This document shows positions 28,398 to 37,231 of a stretch of DNA of 64,000 nucleotides, piece by piece. How positions within the stretch are numbered: position 1 is the first letter of the stretch; every line of letters begins with the position of its first letter. Source of the stretch: Streptomyces griseus (GTDB lineage Bacteria > Actinomycetota > Actinomycetes > Streptomycetales > Streptomycetaceae); NCBI RefSeq assembly GCF_900460065.1, contig NZ_UAVD01000039.1:62001-126000 (forward strand), read 5' to 3'. The translations under genes were made by a program, and so were the position numbers. The notes beneath the pieces were generated by a model. That model saw only the letters and a list, made by a program, of their open reading frames with translations. It was not told the origin of the DNA and did no database searches.

Positions 28398-29450
28398 GTG
28401 CTGCGTATCCATGTGTCCAGGCTGGACCTTTCGCGGGTGCGGATGGCCACGAGGCCGGACGCGCTCTGGGAAACCATTCTCAGTTTTCACCGGATCAGGG
28501 ACCGGCGCGCTTCGACGGTGTTCGGTAAATGGCGTTCGGAATCCCGGGCGCGGTTGAATGGTGAAGCACAGCTGCTGGCGGCGGTCGTCCCGCCCCGCGG
28601 CTATTTCCCGGATTTCCTGACGCCCTCCCAGGAGGGCGCCGAACCTTTCGGGCTCGACGTCGGAATGGAGGCGCTGCGCGACACCCCCGCCGACCGGGTC
28701 CACGCGGAGCTGGAGCTGCTGGCGGCCGGGCGGATACGGCAGCGGGCCGGCCTCTCCGCCGGCCCGCGTCAGGGGGACCCCGGAGCGGGGAGAGCGAGCG
28801 CGGCGCTGCCCGCCGCACTCATGGAGGGCCGTGCCGAGCCGCTCGCCCGGCTCATCGGAGCCCTCCGCAGCTACCACCGCGCGGCCGTGGAGCCCTACTG
28901 GCCGCACATCCGGGCCAGCATCGAGGCGGACCGGGCCGTCCGCGGCCGGGCCCTGCTGGACGGCGGGACGGACGGGCTCCTGGCCGCGCTGCCGCCGATG
29001 ATCCGGTGGCGTTCGCCCGTACTGGAGGCGGACTACCCGTTCGACCGCGACCTCCACCTGGACGGGCGCGGGCTGCTGCTCCAGCCGTCCTTCTTCTGCC
29101 GGGGCACTCCCGTGGTCTACCGCGACCCGTCGCTCCCACCGGTGCTCGTCTACCCGGTGGCCAACCCCGGAGCCCCGGTCTTCGCCGAGCCGGGGCCCTG
29201 GCTCGGCCGGCTCGTCGGACACACCCGCTCCGCCGTCCTCTCCTCCATCGGCAGCGGCTGCACCACCAGCGAACTGGCCCGCCGGGCCGGAGTGTCGCTG
29301 GCCTCCGCGAGCCAGCACGCCTCCGTGCTGCGCGAGGCGGGCCTGGTCCTGACGCTGCGCCACGGCAGCTCGGTCCTGCACACACTGACCCCGCTCGGCG
29401 GCTCCCTGCTGCGCGGCGGCGCCCCGCTCGCCCTGCCCGGCGGAGCCTGA
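28398..29450 (+). CDS. Winged-helix (ArsR-like) regulator, DUF5937-like
   Basis: A 350-residue protein: a long N-terminal region of unknown fold (VLRIHVSRLDLSRVRMATRPDALWE) and a C-terminal ArsR-type winged helix (LGRLVGHTRSAVLSSIGSGCTTSELARRAGVSLASASQHASVLREAGLV). From memory this layout is the actinobacterial DUF5937/HTH family. The GTG start has GGTGGGGGAG two bases upstream. No ArsR cysteine metal site is visible, so the ligand is unknown. The palindrome at 28235 is a candidate operator. Confidence 0.82.
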   Translation: MLRIHVSRLDLSRVRMATRPDALWETILSFHRIRDRRASTVFGKWRSESRARLNGEAQLLAAVVPPRGYFPDFLTPSQEGAEPFGLDVGMEALRDTPADRVHAELELLAAGRIRQRAGLSAGPRQGDPGAGRASAALPAALMEGRAEPLARLIGALRSYHRAAVEPYWPHIRASIEADRAVRGRALLDGGTDGLLAALPPMIRWRSPVLEADYPFDRDLHLDGRGLLLQPSFFCRGTPVVYRDPSLPPVLVYPVANPGAPVFAEPGPWLGRLVGHTRSAVLSSIGSGCTTSELARRAGVSLASASQHASVLREAGLVLTLRHGSSVLHTLTPLGGSLLRGGAPLALPGGA

Positions 29451-29663
29451 CGGGTCCGCGTGGTCCCGGCGGCCCCGACGGAGTGGCCCCCGCGGACCCG
29501 AAAGACCCCTGTCCGAGAGCCGCTGTCCGAGGGCCGTTGTCAGTGGGCCGTGCAAATCTTCTGCCGTACGCCGATGAGTTCCGCGCGGCCCCGCCGTCTC
29601 AACCATCGACAGCGCCGGACGGACCACCGCGGGCGCCACGGGACAGAGGAAGAGGAAACGACC

Positions 29664-30068
29664 ATGGCTCAGATGATCTTCGTGAACCTGCCGGTGAAGG
29701 ACCTGGAGACGACCGTGGGTTTCTTCGGGAAGCTCGGCTTCACGACCAACCCGGCGTTCAGCGACGACAGGACCGCGTGTCTGGTCATCAGCGACACGAT
29801 CTTCGCCATGCTGATGACGGAGGAGCGCTTCAAGGACTTCACCAAGAAGGACGTCGTCGACGCGTCGAAGGCGACCGAGGTCATCCTGGCCCTCAGCGCC
29901 GACAGCCGCGAGAAGGTCGACGAGATCGCCGACGCGGCGCTGGCCTCGGGCGGGTTCCCCGCGGGCGAGACGCAGGACATGGGCTTCATGTACGGCCGCT
30001 CGTTCCAGGACCCCGACCACCACATCTGGGAGGTCATGTGGATGGACGAGGCCGCCGCCCAGGGCTGA
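29664..30068 (+). CDS. VOC-family (glyoxalase/bleomycin-resistance fold) protein
   Basis: A 134-residue protein with the VOC pattern: MAQMIFVNLPVKDLETTVGFFGKLGF, then SDTIFAMLMTEE and the C-terminal DPDHHIWEVMWMD in which His and Glu may bind a metal. Similar to small Streptomyces extradiol-dioxygenase-like proteins of unknown substrate. AGAGGAAACGACC precedes the ATG. Confidence 0.87.
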   Translation: MAQMIFVNLPVKDLETTVGFFGKLGFTTNPAFSDDRTACLVISDTIFAMLMTEERFKDFTKKDVVDASKATEVILALSADSREKVDEIADAALASGGFPAGETQDMGFMYGRSFQDPDHHIWEVMWMDEAAAQG

Positions 30069-30134
30069 GCGGTCCGGCCCGCAAGGGCGTGCGCCGGGGG
30101 CACGGGGGAGCCCCGGCGCACGCGGGCGTCCGCG

Positions 30135-31301
30135 TCAGCCGCGGAACGGCCCCTTCACCTCGTACGTGATGCCGCCGGATGAGCTGCCGCTCGTCCCGCG
30201 CTGCGAGGAGAAGTAGAGGCGGCTGCCGTCCGGGGAGAACGCGGGACCGGTGATCTCCGAGCCGGACTGGCCGGTGATCCGCAGGAACGGGGCCACCGTG
30301 TCGTCCGGCGTGATCAGGCAGATCTCCATGTTCCCGCCGTCCTCCGCGATGTAGAGGTCGCCGGAAGCCGACCGGGTGACGTTGTCCACCCCGGTCAGCG
30401 GGGCGGAGCCGCCCGTCACCAGCGAGTCGTCGTAGGCGAGCGAGATCGACGAGGTGGTGGCGTCGTACGCCCACACCCGGTTGTCGCCCTTGGTGGTGAA
30501 CCAGCAGGTGCCCGCCGCGTAGAAGCAGCCCTCGCCGCCGTTGAACACCTTCGCCCCGGACACCTGGTGCCGGGTCTGGGTGGAGGAGGCAGCCGGATCC
30601 GGTACGTTCGCCCAGCTCACCGGTCCGGAGGTGCCGGAACCCGCGACCAGCACCTGCAACGTACCGCTCGACAGATTCCCCCAGGTCGTGGGCCGGAAGC
30701 GGTAGAAGCGGCCGTCGCTCTCGTCCTCGGTGAGATAGACGTAGCCGTGGTCCGGGTCGGCCGCCGCGGCCTCGTGCTTGAAGCGGCCCATCGCCGGGCG
30801 CCGCACCGCCGCGTTCACGCCCCACGGGTCGGTCTCGTAGACGTACCCCCGGGTGACCTCCTCGCAGGACAGCCAGGTCTTCCACGGGGTCGCGCCGCCC
30901 GCGCAGTTGTTGTTCGTGTCGCCCAGGATCCGGTACGCGGCGGTCACCGTCCCCGAGGAGTCGAACCGCACCGCGCTCGCGCCGCCCCCGCTGCTCGGGG
31001 ACACCTCGGCGTTGGAGACGTAGATCCAGCCCGAGCCGTCGGCGTACGTAGCCCCGCCGTCGGGTGCGCTGTGCCAGCGGTAGGAGGTGCCGGGCACGGT
31101 CTGCCCGGAGCGGGCGACGATGCGGCTGGTGAAGCCGCTGGGCAACTGGATGCCGTTGCCGTTGGCCGCCTGGAGCGCGCCGTACGGGCCGGGGGCCGGC
31201 TGGGCCGGGTCGGCGAAGGCGGCGCCCCGCCACAGCGTGCCGCCGAAGGCGGCCGCCGAGCTGCCGATCACCGCGGTGCGCAAGAAGGTCCGACGTTCCA
31301 C
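30135..31301 (-). CDS. phoX: Tat-exported PhoX-family phosphatase
   Basis: A 388-residue protein of the PhoX (DUF839) family, calcium/iron-dependent alkaline phosphatases. It starts with a twin-arginine signal (ERRTFLRTAVIG) and an Ala-rich stretch. The family block NCAGGATPWKTWLSCEE is intact, as are the beta-propeller repeats (GDLYIAEDGGNMEI, GPAFSPDGSRLYF). I prefer GTG 31301 (GGAG at five bases) to GTG 31307. A PHO box at 31375-31407 and a -10 TACAGT at 31364-31369 predict activation by PhoP under phosphate starvation. A secreted phosphomonoesterase role is likely. Confidence 0.88.
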   Translation of the reverse strand: MERRTFLRTAVIGSSAAAFGGTLWRGAAFADPAQPAPGPYGALQAANGNGIQLPSGFTSRIVARSGQTVPGTSYRWHSAPDGGATYADGSGWIYVSNAEVSPSSGGGASAVRFDSSGTVTAAYRILGDTNNNCAGGATPWKTWLSCEEVTRGYVYETDPWGVNAAVRRPAMGRFKHEAAAADPDHGYVYLTEDESDGRFYRFRPTTWGNLSSGTLQVLVAGSGTSGPVSWANVPDPAASSTQTRHQVSGAKVFNGGEGCFYAAGTCWFTTKGDNRVWAYDATTSSISLAYDDSLVTGGSAPLTGVDNVTRSASGDLYIAEDGGNMEICLITPDDTVAPFLRITGQSGSEITGPAFSPDGSRLYFSSQRGTSGSSSGGITYEVKGPFRG

Positions 31302-31363
31302 GATCACTCCACGGATGAGTGTGGGCCCGCCGCCCCGGACGGGTCGGCGGGTCGCGCGTCAGG

Positions 31364-31369
31364 ACTGTA
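31364..31369 (-). promoter_or_regulatory. Predicted -10 box of phoX
   Basis: TACAGT on the minus strand, five bases downstream of the PHO box and about 60 bases before the start codon. Confidence 0.5.
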
Positions 31370-31374
31370 GGAGA

Positions 31375-31407
31375 CCGGAGTTGACGGAGCGTCAAGCCTG
31401 GGTGAAC
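31375..31407 (-). promoter_or_regulatory. PHO box (three 11-base direct repeat units)
   Basis: Read on the minus strand, three adjacent 11-mers GTTCACCCAGG, CTTGACGCTCC and GTCAACTCCGG fit the Streptomyces PHO box, in which PhoP binds direct repeats starting GTTCACC. The first is a near-ideal unit. The site overlaps the expected -35 region of phoX. Confidence 0.7.
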
Positions 31408-31461
31408 GGTCGGCGGAGGAGTTGTACGGGCCGTGCCCCGCGCCCCGCACCCCGAGGCCCG

Positions 31462-31827
31462 TCAGTCCGCCCGTACGGCGAACACCGGCACCGCCGCCCC
31501 CTCGTCGTCCAGGCACACGCCCGTCGCCAGGTCGAAGCGCTGCTTCAGCAGCGGCGAGGCCACGAACGGCCGCCCGCCCGCCGAGCCGAGCAGGCCGCGC
31601 GAGAGGACGTACGCCCCGGTGAACGGGTCCCGGTTGCCGATCGCGTACACCCGGCCCGCCCGGTCCGTGAAGACGGCCGCCTGGTCCCCGTCCGGCAGCA
31701 GCACCGCCACCCCCCGCCCGGGGGTCAGCAGGGCCCGGTCGCAGACCGACAGCCAGTCCTCCCCGTGGGCGAGCCGGACGCGTCCGGTACCGGTGCCCCG
31801 CCCTGTCGTGAACGTCGCGGTGGTCAT
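31462..31827 (-). CDS. nirD: Nitrite reductase (NADH) small subunit
   Basis: A 121-residue Rieske-like subunit of assimilatory nitrite reductase (LPDGDQAAVFTDRAGRVYAIGNRDPFTGAYVLSRG, then VASPLLKQRFDLATG.C). As in many NirD proteins the Rieske Cys/His cluster ligands are not conserved. Its ATG overlaps the nirB stop (ATGA). It works with NirB to reduce nitrite to ammonium. Confidence 0.92.
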   Translation of the reverse strand: MTTATFTTGRGTGTGRVRLAHGEDWLSVCDRALLTPGRGVAVLLPDGDQAAVFTDRAGRVYAIGNRDPFTGAYVLSRGLLGSAGGRPFVASPLLKQRFDLATGVCLDDEGAAVPVFAVRAD

Positions 31828-34457
31828 CAGGACGCGGTCCCTTCGAGGGTGCGGACGGCGAGCACGGGTCCCGCGAGCAACTCCAGATCCGGCTTGATCT
31901 GGTCCCGCTCCGGAACGAACCTCACCGAGGGGTCGGGGGCGTCGGGGGCGTTGACGAAGGTGACGAAGCGCCGCAGCCGGTCCGGGTCGTTGATGGTCTC
32001 CGCCCACTCGTCGCGGTAGCCGGCCACGTGGTCGGCCATCAGCCGCTCCAACTCCTCGCAGAGCCCCAGCGAGTCGTGGACCACCACGTCCCGGACGTGC
32101 TCCAGGCCGCCGTCGATCCGCTCCAGCCAGGCCGAGGTGCGCTCCAGCCGGTCGGCGGTGCGGATGTAGAACATCAGGAACCGGTCGATCAGCCGCACCA
32201 GTTCGGCATCCGAGAGATCCTGGGCCAGCAGGTCCGCGTGGCGCGGCGTGGCCCCGCCGTTCCCGCCGACGTACAGATTCCAGCCCTGGGCGGTGGCGAT
32301 GATCCCGAAGTCCTTGCCCCGGGCCTCCGCGCACTCGCGGGCGCACCCGGAGACCGCCGACTTCAGCTTGTGCGGGGAGCGCAGACCCCGGTAGCGCAGC
32401 TCCAGGCCGATCGCCATCCTCACCGAGTCCTGCACGCCGTAGCGGCACCAGGTCCGCCCCACACAGGACTTGACCGTGCGCAGCGACTTCCCGTACGCGT
32501 GCCCCGACTCGAAGCCCGCGTCCACGAGACGGGTCCAGATCAGGGGGAGCTGGTCGACCCGGGCGCCGAAGAGGTCGATGCGCTGGCCGCCGGTGATCTT
32601 CGTGTAGAGGCCGAAGTCGCGGGCCACCTCGCCGATGACGATGAGCTTCTCCGGGGTGATCTCACCGCCCGGGATGCGCGGCACGACCGAGTACGACCCG
32701 TTGCGCTGGAGGTTGGCCAGGAAGTGGTCGTTGGTGTCCTGGAGCGCCGCCTGTTCACCGTCCAGCACATAGCCGCTCGCGCCGACCGTGGGCGCCAGCG
32801 AGGCGATGACCGAGCCGACCGTCGGCTTGCAGACCTCACACCCGTCCCCGCCGCGCGCCTCCTCGCGGCCGTGCGAGTCGAGCAACTCCGCGAACGAGGT
32901 GACCTCCAGGGTGCGGACGATCTCGTACAGCTCGCTGCGGCTGTACGGGAAGCAGCCGCACAGCCCCGCGTCCGCCGGCGGCGGCATCAGCTGCCCGATC
33001 ACCTTCAGGCAACTGCCGCAGCCCGTGCCGGCCTTGGTGCACTTCTTCACCTCGGGCAGCGCGGTGTGCTCGCAGATCGCGCCCTTGGTCACGTTGTGGC
33101 AGGAGCAGATCACCGCCTCGTCCGGCAGCGCGGAGGGGCCGAGCGCCACCGGCCCGCCGCCCGACCCGGCCGGCAGCACCAGCTGCTCGGGGGCGACCGG
33201 CAGCACCGCGCCCGTCATCGGCCGCAGCGTGCCGTACTGGTCCGCGTCCCCGACCAGCACCCCGCCCAGCAGCGTCCCGTCCCGGCCGATCACCAGCTTC
33301 TTGTAGACCCCCGCCCGGGCGTCGGAGTACACGACGTCGAGCGCCCCCTCGGCGCTCCCGTGCGCGTCGCCGAACGAGGCCACGTCCACCCCGAGCAGCT
33401 TCAGCTTCGTCGACAGGTCCGCCCCCGTGAACGCGGACCGGCCGCCCGCGATCACCTCGGCCGCCGCCCGCGCCATCTCGTAGCCCGGCGCGACCAGCCC
33501 GTACACCCGGCCGTCGGCGGCCAGCGCGCACTCGCCGATCGCGAACACCGCCGGGTCCGACGTCCGGCACTCCTCGTCCACGACGATCCCGCCACGCTCC
33601 CCGACCGCGAGGCCGCACTCCCGGGCCAACTGGTCCCGGGGCCGCACGCCCGCCGAGAAGACCACCAGATCGACGGCGAGCGAGGACCCGTCGGAGAGCG
33701 CCATCCCCGTCACCGCCCCGTCCCCGCCCACGGTGACCTCCTGCGTGGCGACCCCCGTGTGCACGGTCAGCCCCAGGTCCTGGACCGTCCGCAGCAGCGC
33801 CGCGCCCCCGCCCTCGTCCACCTGGACCGGCATCAGGCGGGGAGCGAACTCCACCACATGGGTGGCGAGCCCGAGCCCCTTCAGCGCCCCGGCCGCCTCC
33901 AGACCGAGCAGCCCCCCGCCGACCACCGCACCGGTGGCCGCGCCCTTCGCGTACTCCTCGATCGCGAGCAGGTCCTCGATGGTCCGGTAGACGAAGCAGC
34001 CCCGGGCGCCCTTCCCCGGCACCGGCGGCACGAAGGGGTACGACCCCGTCGCCAGCACCAGCGTGTCGTAGGCGAACACCGCCCCGGACCGCGCCGTCAC
34101 CGTCCGCCCCGCCCGGTCGACGCCCGTCGCCGGGTCGCCGAGGTGCAGCTCGATGCCGTGCCGGTCCATGAAGTCCGCCTCCACCAGGGAGAGGTCCTCG
34201 GGGCTCTGACCGGCGAAGTACGAGGTGAGCCGCACCCGGTCGTAGGCGGGGCGGGGCTCCTCGCAGAGCACGACCACGCGGGCGGCGCCGGCCGCCGGGG
34301 TCAGCCCGCGGTCGGCGAGGGCCTCCAGGAACCGCTGGCCGACCATGCCGTGCCCGACGACCACGATGGTCGGAACGGCGCTGTGCGCGTGGGCGTTCCG
34401 GGTGGCTTCCCGGGCGGCGGCCGTGGTGGCGCTCGGGTCGAACGTGGGCTCCGGCAT
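31827..34457 (-). CDS. nirB: Nitrite reductase (NADH) large subunit
   Basis: An 876-residue cytoplasmic siroheme enzyme reducing nitrite to ammonium with NADH. Order of domains: FAD/NAD-binding oxidoreductase (VVVGHGMVGQRFLEAL; TGAVVGGGLLGLEAAGALKGLG), a BFD-like [2Fe-2S] domain (VICSCHNVTKGAI ... GTGCGSCLKV), then the siroheme/[4Fe-4S] domain with Cys ligands in SCVGRTWCRYG and GCARECAEARGKD. Start ATG 34457. nirBD form one operon; a CbiX-type chelatase at 41536 could provide siroheme. GlnR-like half sites lie upstream. Confidence 0.95.
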   Translation of the reverse strand: MPEPTFDPSATTAAAREATRNAHAHSAVPTIVVVGHGMVGQRFLEALADRGLTPAAGAARVVVLCEEPRPAYDRVRLTSYFAGQSPEDLSLVEADFMDRHGIELHLGDPATGVDRAGRTVTARSGAVFAYDTLVLATGSYPFVPPVPGKGARGCFVYRTIEDLLAIEEYAKGAATGAVVGGGLLGLEAAGALKGLGLATHVVEFAPRLMPVQVDEGGGAALLRTVQDLGLTVHTGVATQEVTVGGDGAVTGMALSDGSSLAVDLVVFSAGVRPRDQLARECGLAVGERGGIVVDEECRTSDPAVFAIGECALAADGRVYGLVAPGYEMARAAAEVIAGGRSAFTGADLSTKLKLLGVDVASFGDAHGSAEGALDVVYSDARAGVYKKLVIGRDGTLLGGVLVGDADQYGTLRPMTGAVLPVAPEQLVLPAGSGGGPVALGPSALPDEAVICSCHNVTKGAICEHTALPEVKKCTKAGTGCGSCLKVIGQLMPPPADAGLCGCFPYSRSELYEIVRTLEVTSFAELLDSHGREEARGGDGCEVCKPTVGSVIASLAPTVGASGYVLDGEQAALQDTNDHFLANLQRNGSYSVVPRIPGGEITPEKLIVIGEVARDFGLYTKITGGQRIDLFGARVDQLPLIWTRLVDAGFESGHAYGKSLRTVKSCVGRTWCRYGVQDSVRMAIGLELRYRGLRSPHKLKSAVSGCARECAEARGKDFGIIATAQGWNLYVGGNGGATPRHADLLAQDLSDAELVRLIDRFLMFYIRTADRLERTSAWLERIDGGLEHVRDVVVHDSLGLCEELERLMADHVAGYRDEWAETINDPDRLRRFVTFVNAPDAPDPSVRFVPERDQIKPDLELLAGPVLAVRTLEGTAS

Positions 34458-34507
34458 CTCAGTGGCCTCCGTCGGTTGTCCTCATGCCCCGAGCGTGTGC
34501 GGCAGGT

Positions 34508-34534
34508 GTTACCCGGCCGCATCCCGCCTGTTTC
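34508..34534 (-). promoter_or_regulatory. Possible GlnR-like half sites upstream of nirB
   Basis: On the minus strand GAAAC (34534-34530) and GTAAC (34512-34508) are spaced 22 bases apart, i.e. two 11-base periods, about 50-75 bases before nirB. They match GlnR half-site consensus but the intervening half site is missing, so this is tentative. Confidence 0.35.
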
Positions 34535-34655
34535 CCGGGCGGAACCTTGCGCTCAGCGACGGCGCGGGGGCCCTGTGAGGCCCGGGAGGAAGGGCCGGAG
34601 CCAGGAGGAAGGGGCAGGCGGAAGAGGCCCGGCGACAGGCGTCTAATGTCGGGTC

Positions 34656-35447
34656 GTGCCTGACATAACCCTGACCACGCTGGTGCTCCTCTGCCTCGCC
34701 GCTGCCGCCGCGGGCTGGATCGACGCGGTGGTGGGCGGCGGCGGACTGCTGCTCCTGCCCGCACTGCTGCTCGGCCTGCCGAACGTCCCGGCGGCCCATG
34801 TGCTCGGCACCAACAAGGCCGTCGCGATCGTGGGCACCTCGGGCGCGGCCGTCACCTTCCTGCGCAAAGCCCCGGTACGGGTGGGACTCGCGGTGCGGGT
34901 CGGGCTGATGGCGCTCGCCGGGTCGATGGCCGGGGCGTTCTTCGCCGCCGGGATCAGCAGCGAGGTGCTCCGCCCGGTGATCATGGTCGTGCTGCTGGGG
35001 GTCGCGGCCTTCGTGCTGCTGCGCCCGTCCTTCGGCACGGCCCCGGCCGACGACGGCGCCGCACGGCCGATGGCCCGGTCCCGGATCGTCACGGCGATCG
35101 TGCTGGTCGGCGGCGGGATCGGCTTCTACGACGGGCTGTTCGGGCCGGGCACCGGCACCTTCCTGGTGCTGGCCCTGAGCGCCGTGCTCCACCTGGACCT
35201 GGTGACCGCGTCGGCCACCGCGAAGATCGTCAACGTGTGCACCAACGCGGGGGCGCTGGCCATGTTCGCGTACCAGGGCACCGTGCTGTGGCAGCTCGCG
35301 GCCGTGATGGCGGTCTTCAACCTGGCGGGCGGGATGATCGGGGCCAGGATGGCGCTGAGCCGGGGCAGCGGCTTCGTCCGGGCGGTACTGCTGACCGTGG
35401 TGTTCTCGCTGGTCGCCAAGTTGGGCTTCGACCAGTGGAACGCGTGA
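34656..35447 (+). CDS. TauE/SafE-family sulfite/anion exporter
   Basis: A 263-residue membrane protein with about eight spans; the family repeat is visible in AGWIDAVVGGGGLLLLPALLLG and in the second half GGGIGFYDGLFGPGTGTFLVLALS. These transport sulfite, sulfonates or related anions. TAATGT at 34644-34649 is six bases before the GTG start, suggesting a leaderless transcript. It diverges from nirB. Confidence 0.9.
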   Translation: MPDITLTTLVLLCLAAAAAGWIDAVVGGGGLLLLPALLLGLPNVPAAHVLGTNKAVAIVGTSGAAVTFLRKAPVRVGLAVRVGLMALAGSMAGAFFAAGISSEVLRPVIMVVLLGVAAFVLLRPSFGTAPADDGAARPMARSRIVTAIVLVGGGIGFYDGLFGPGTGTFLVLALSAVLHLDLVTASATAKIVNVCTNAGALAMFAYQGTVLWQLAAVMAVFNLAGGMIGARMALSRGSGFVRAVLLTVVFSLVAKLGFDQWNA

Positions 35448-35462
35448 GGGCGACAGGGGCTC

Positions 35463-36095
35463 TCAGCGCACCTCGGTGAGGTGTGCGTACGCCACCACGT
35501 TGCCCTGGTAGCCGGTCTCCTTCGAGAAGCCGCCGCCGCAGGTGATCAGCCGGAGCGACGCGTGCGGCGAGTCGCCATAGACCCGCTGGTCGGGGAAGTC
35601 GTCGTTGTCGTAGACCTCGATGGCGTCGATCGAGAACACGGCCGTGCGCCGGTCCCTGCGGTCCACCTCGACCCGGGTCCCCTTGGTCAGGGCGCCCAGG
35701 GCGTAGAAGACGGACGGGCCGTCCGCGTTGTCCACGTGCCCGGCGACGATCGCGGTGCCGCGCGCGCCGGGCGGGACGCCGCCCTCGTACCAGCCCGCGA
35801 GGTTGGGGTCCTCGTCCGGCGGTACGTCGAGGCTGCCGTCGGCGGCCAGGCCCAGCCCGGTCATCGGCGCGTCGACCTCGATGCTCGGGATGCGGATGCG
35901 GACCGGCTCGGAGGGGTTCATCGGCTCGGCGACCGGGGAGCCGGGCTGGAGCTGGGGCCCGGCGGCGAAGGCCTGGGCGCTGGAGGGCTGCGGCGGGATC
36001 AGCTGGCCGCCGGGGCCGTTCTGGACGAGCCAGATGCCGCACAGCACGGCGATGCCCACCAGCCAGCCCTTGGCCTTCTGCGCGCTCGGTGACAC
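35463..36095 (-). CDS. Class F sortase
   Basis: A 210-residue sortase: one N-terminal membrane anchor (GWLVGIAVLCGIWLVQN), then the beta-barrel with RIRIPSIEVDAPM, catalytic His120 in IVAGHVD and Cys186 in LITCGGGF. The position that in many class F sortases reads YRDNVV is YQGNVV here, so the usual catalytic arginine is not obvious. It follows, on the same strand, a secreted protein with a C-terminal membrane anchor, which may be its partner, although no LPXTG-like motif is seen there. Confidence 0.88.
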   Translation of the reverse strand: MSPSAQKAKGWLVGIAVLCGIWLVQNGPGGQLIPPQPSSAQAFAAGPQLQPGSPVAEPMNPSEPVRIRIPSIEVDAPMTGLGLAADGSLDVPPDEDPNLAGWYEGGVPPGARGTAIVAGHVDNADGPSVFYALGALTKGTRVEVDRRDRRTAVFSIDAIEVYDNDDFPDQRVYGDSPHASLRLITCGGGFSKETGYQGNVVAYAHLTEVR

Positions 36096-36212
36096 GGCGT
36101 CGTCCTCGGTCGTGGTCCGGGGCGGGCGGGACGCGCTCGGGGACGCGCCCCGCCCGGTCAGGGGGGAAGCGGGGGCTCAGCTTCCGTCAGCACCTGCGGA
36201 GCGGGCGGGGTC

Positions 36213-36758
36213 TCAGCTTCCGCCGGCGCCCTCGGTGCGGCGGCGCAGCAGCCACAGTCCGCCGACGGCGGCCAGGCCGATCACGCCGACGCCGAGCGCG
36301 ACCTGCGTGGAGTTCGGTTCGACGCTGCCGCCGACCCCGGTCCGCACATGGCCGGACGGGCGGTCGTGGATGGGCTTCTCGTGCTTGCCGCCGCCGATCA
36401 CTTCCAGATCGCCGACCGCGTCCTTGCCGTTGTCGCAGGAGACGATGATCTCGTAGGTGCCGGGCCGGGTGTCGTGCGGCACGGTGAACGTGCCGACCAC
36501 GACCTCCTTGTGGGTGCCGGGGCGCATCTCGAAGTCCCCGGCGTCCAGGGAGTTCGCGTCGCCGATGCCCGAGCCCTTCTTGCCGCAGGCGGTGGTGTTC
36601 ACGGTGACAGTGGCACCGGGTGCCGCGGTCGACGGGGTGATCTCCAGCCGGCCGAAGTCGCCCGCGTACGCGGACGGAGCGGCGGCGGTGAGACCGAACG
36701 CGATGACGGTGAACGCGGCACCCACGGTGCCGGTCACGAGGCGGGCAGGACTGCGCAT
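36213..36758 (-). CDS. Secreted, C-terminally membrane-anchored protein
   Basis: A 181-residue exported protein. It has a signal peptide (ending APSAYA), an immunoglobulin-like beta domain (DFGRLEITPSTAAPGATVTVNTTACG ... TYEIIVSCDNGK, two Cys) and a C-terminal helix VALGVGVIGLAAVGGLWLL followed by RRR. No canonical sorting motif is visible before the helix. GGAGGATCCCC precedes ATG 36758. Likely co-transcribed with the class F sortase 118 bases downstream. A Crp-like site lies 219 bases upstream. Confidence 0.78.
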   Translation of the reverse strand: MRSPARLVTGTVGAAFTVIAFGLTAAAPSAYAGDFGRLEITPSTAAPGATVTVNTTACGKKGSGIGDANSLDAGDFEMRPGTHKEVVVGTFTVPHDTRPGTYEIIVSCDNGKDAVGDLEVIGGGKHEKPIHDRPSGHVRTGVGGSVEPNSTQVALGVGVIGLAAVGGLWLLRRRTEGAGGS

Positions 36759-37231
36759 GGGGATCCTCCGGGCAGACGGCGCGAGCGGGTGTGTCCTGCC
36801 CCGAGCCAACGGGGGCCGGGCCCGCCACGCCTTCTGACGCGGGGTCAGCTTTCACCCGTACGGACCGGCGCGGCACTCTTGCCGGAATGGATCACCGCAG
36901 GTCGTGGCGGTGCGGCTGGGCCGTTCGGTCCGTGCTGGCGGTCCGGGTGCCGATCGGGTGAGGCGTGGAGGTGGAGTGTGATGTAGGTCACATGAATGAC
37001 CTCGTGGGCCCCGGGCACACGTATGACACCCCCACGGGACGGATCCCCGCCCCCCACGGCACCCGCCCTCTTCGGTTCACCCCCCCCTTGAACCGGAGGG
37101 GGCGGTGTCGGATCCGCCTCCGGCGGCCCCCGAAGCCCGGAAGCTGCCGTCCCCTCGGCCCTGCGGCCTCTCGATCCTTCGGCCTGATCGAGCCCGATCG
37201 GCGTTAGCGACGCTCGTGATCAATGCAGGAA
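36759..37231. other. Intergenic region upstream of the secreted-protein/sortase genes
   Basis: A 473-base region. It contains a Crp-like palindrome at 36977-36992, and otherwise G/C-rich low-complexity DNA up to the 3' end of the DUF5990 gene. No small gene with a ribosome site is visible. Confidence 0.5.
36977..36992. promoter_or_regulatory. Crp-like site TGTGA-N6-TCACA
   Basis: TGTGATGTAGGTCACA is a perfect match to the TGTGA-N6-TCACA consensus of cAMP receptor proteins and to the GTG-N8-CAC core reported for Streptomyces Crp. It could act on the minus-strand secreted-protein/sortase operon. Confidence 0.5.

Noticed and set aside
28077..30023. A 648-codon minus-strand frame across the winged-helix and VOC genes
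   Set aside because: Antisense shadow with low-complexity translation; the plus-strand genes have clear domains and ribosome sites.
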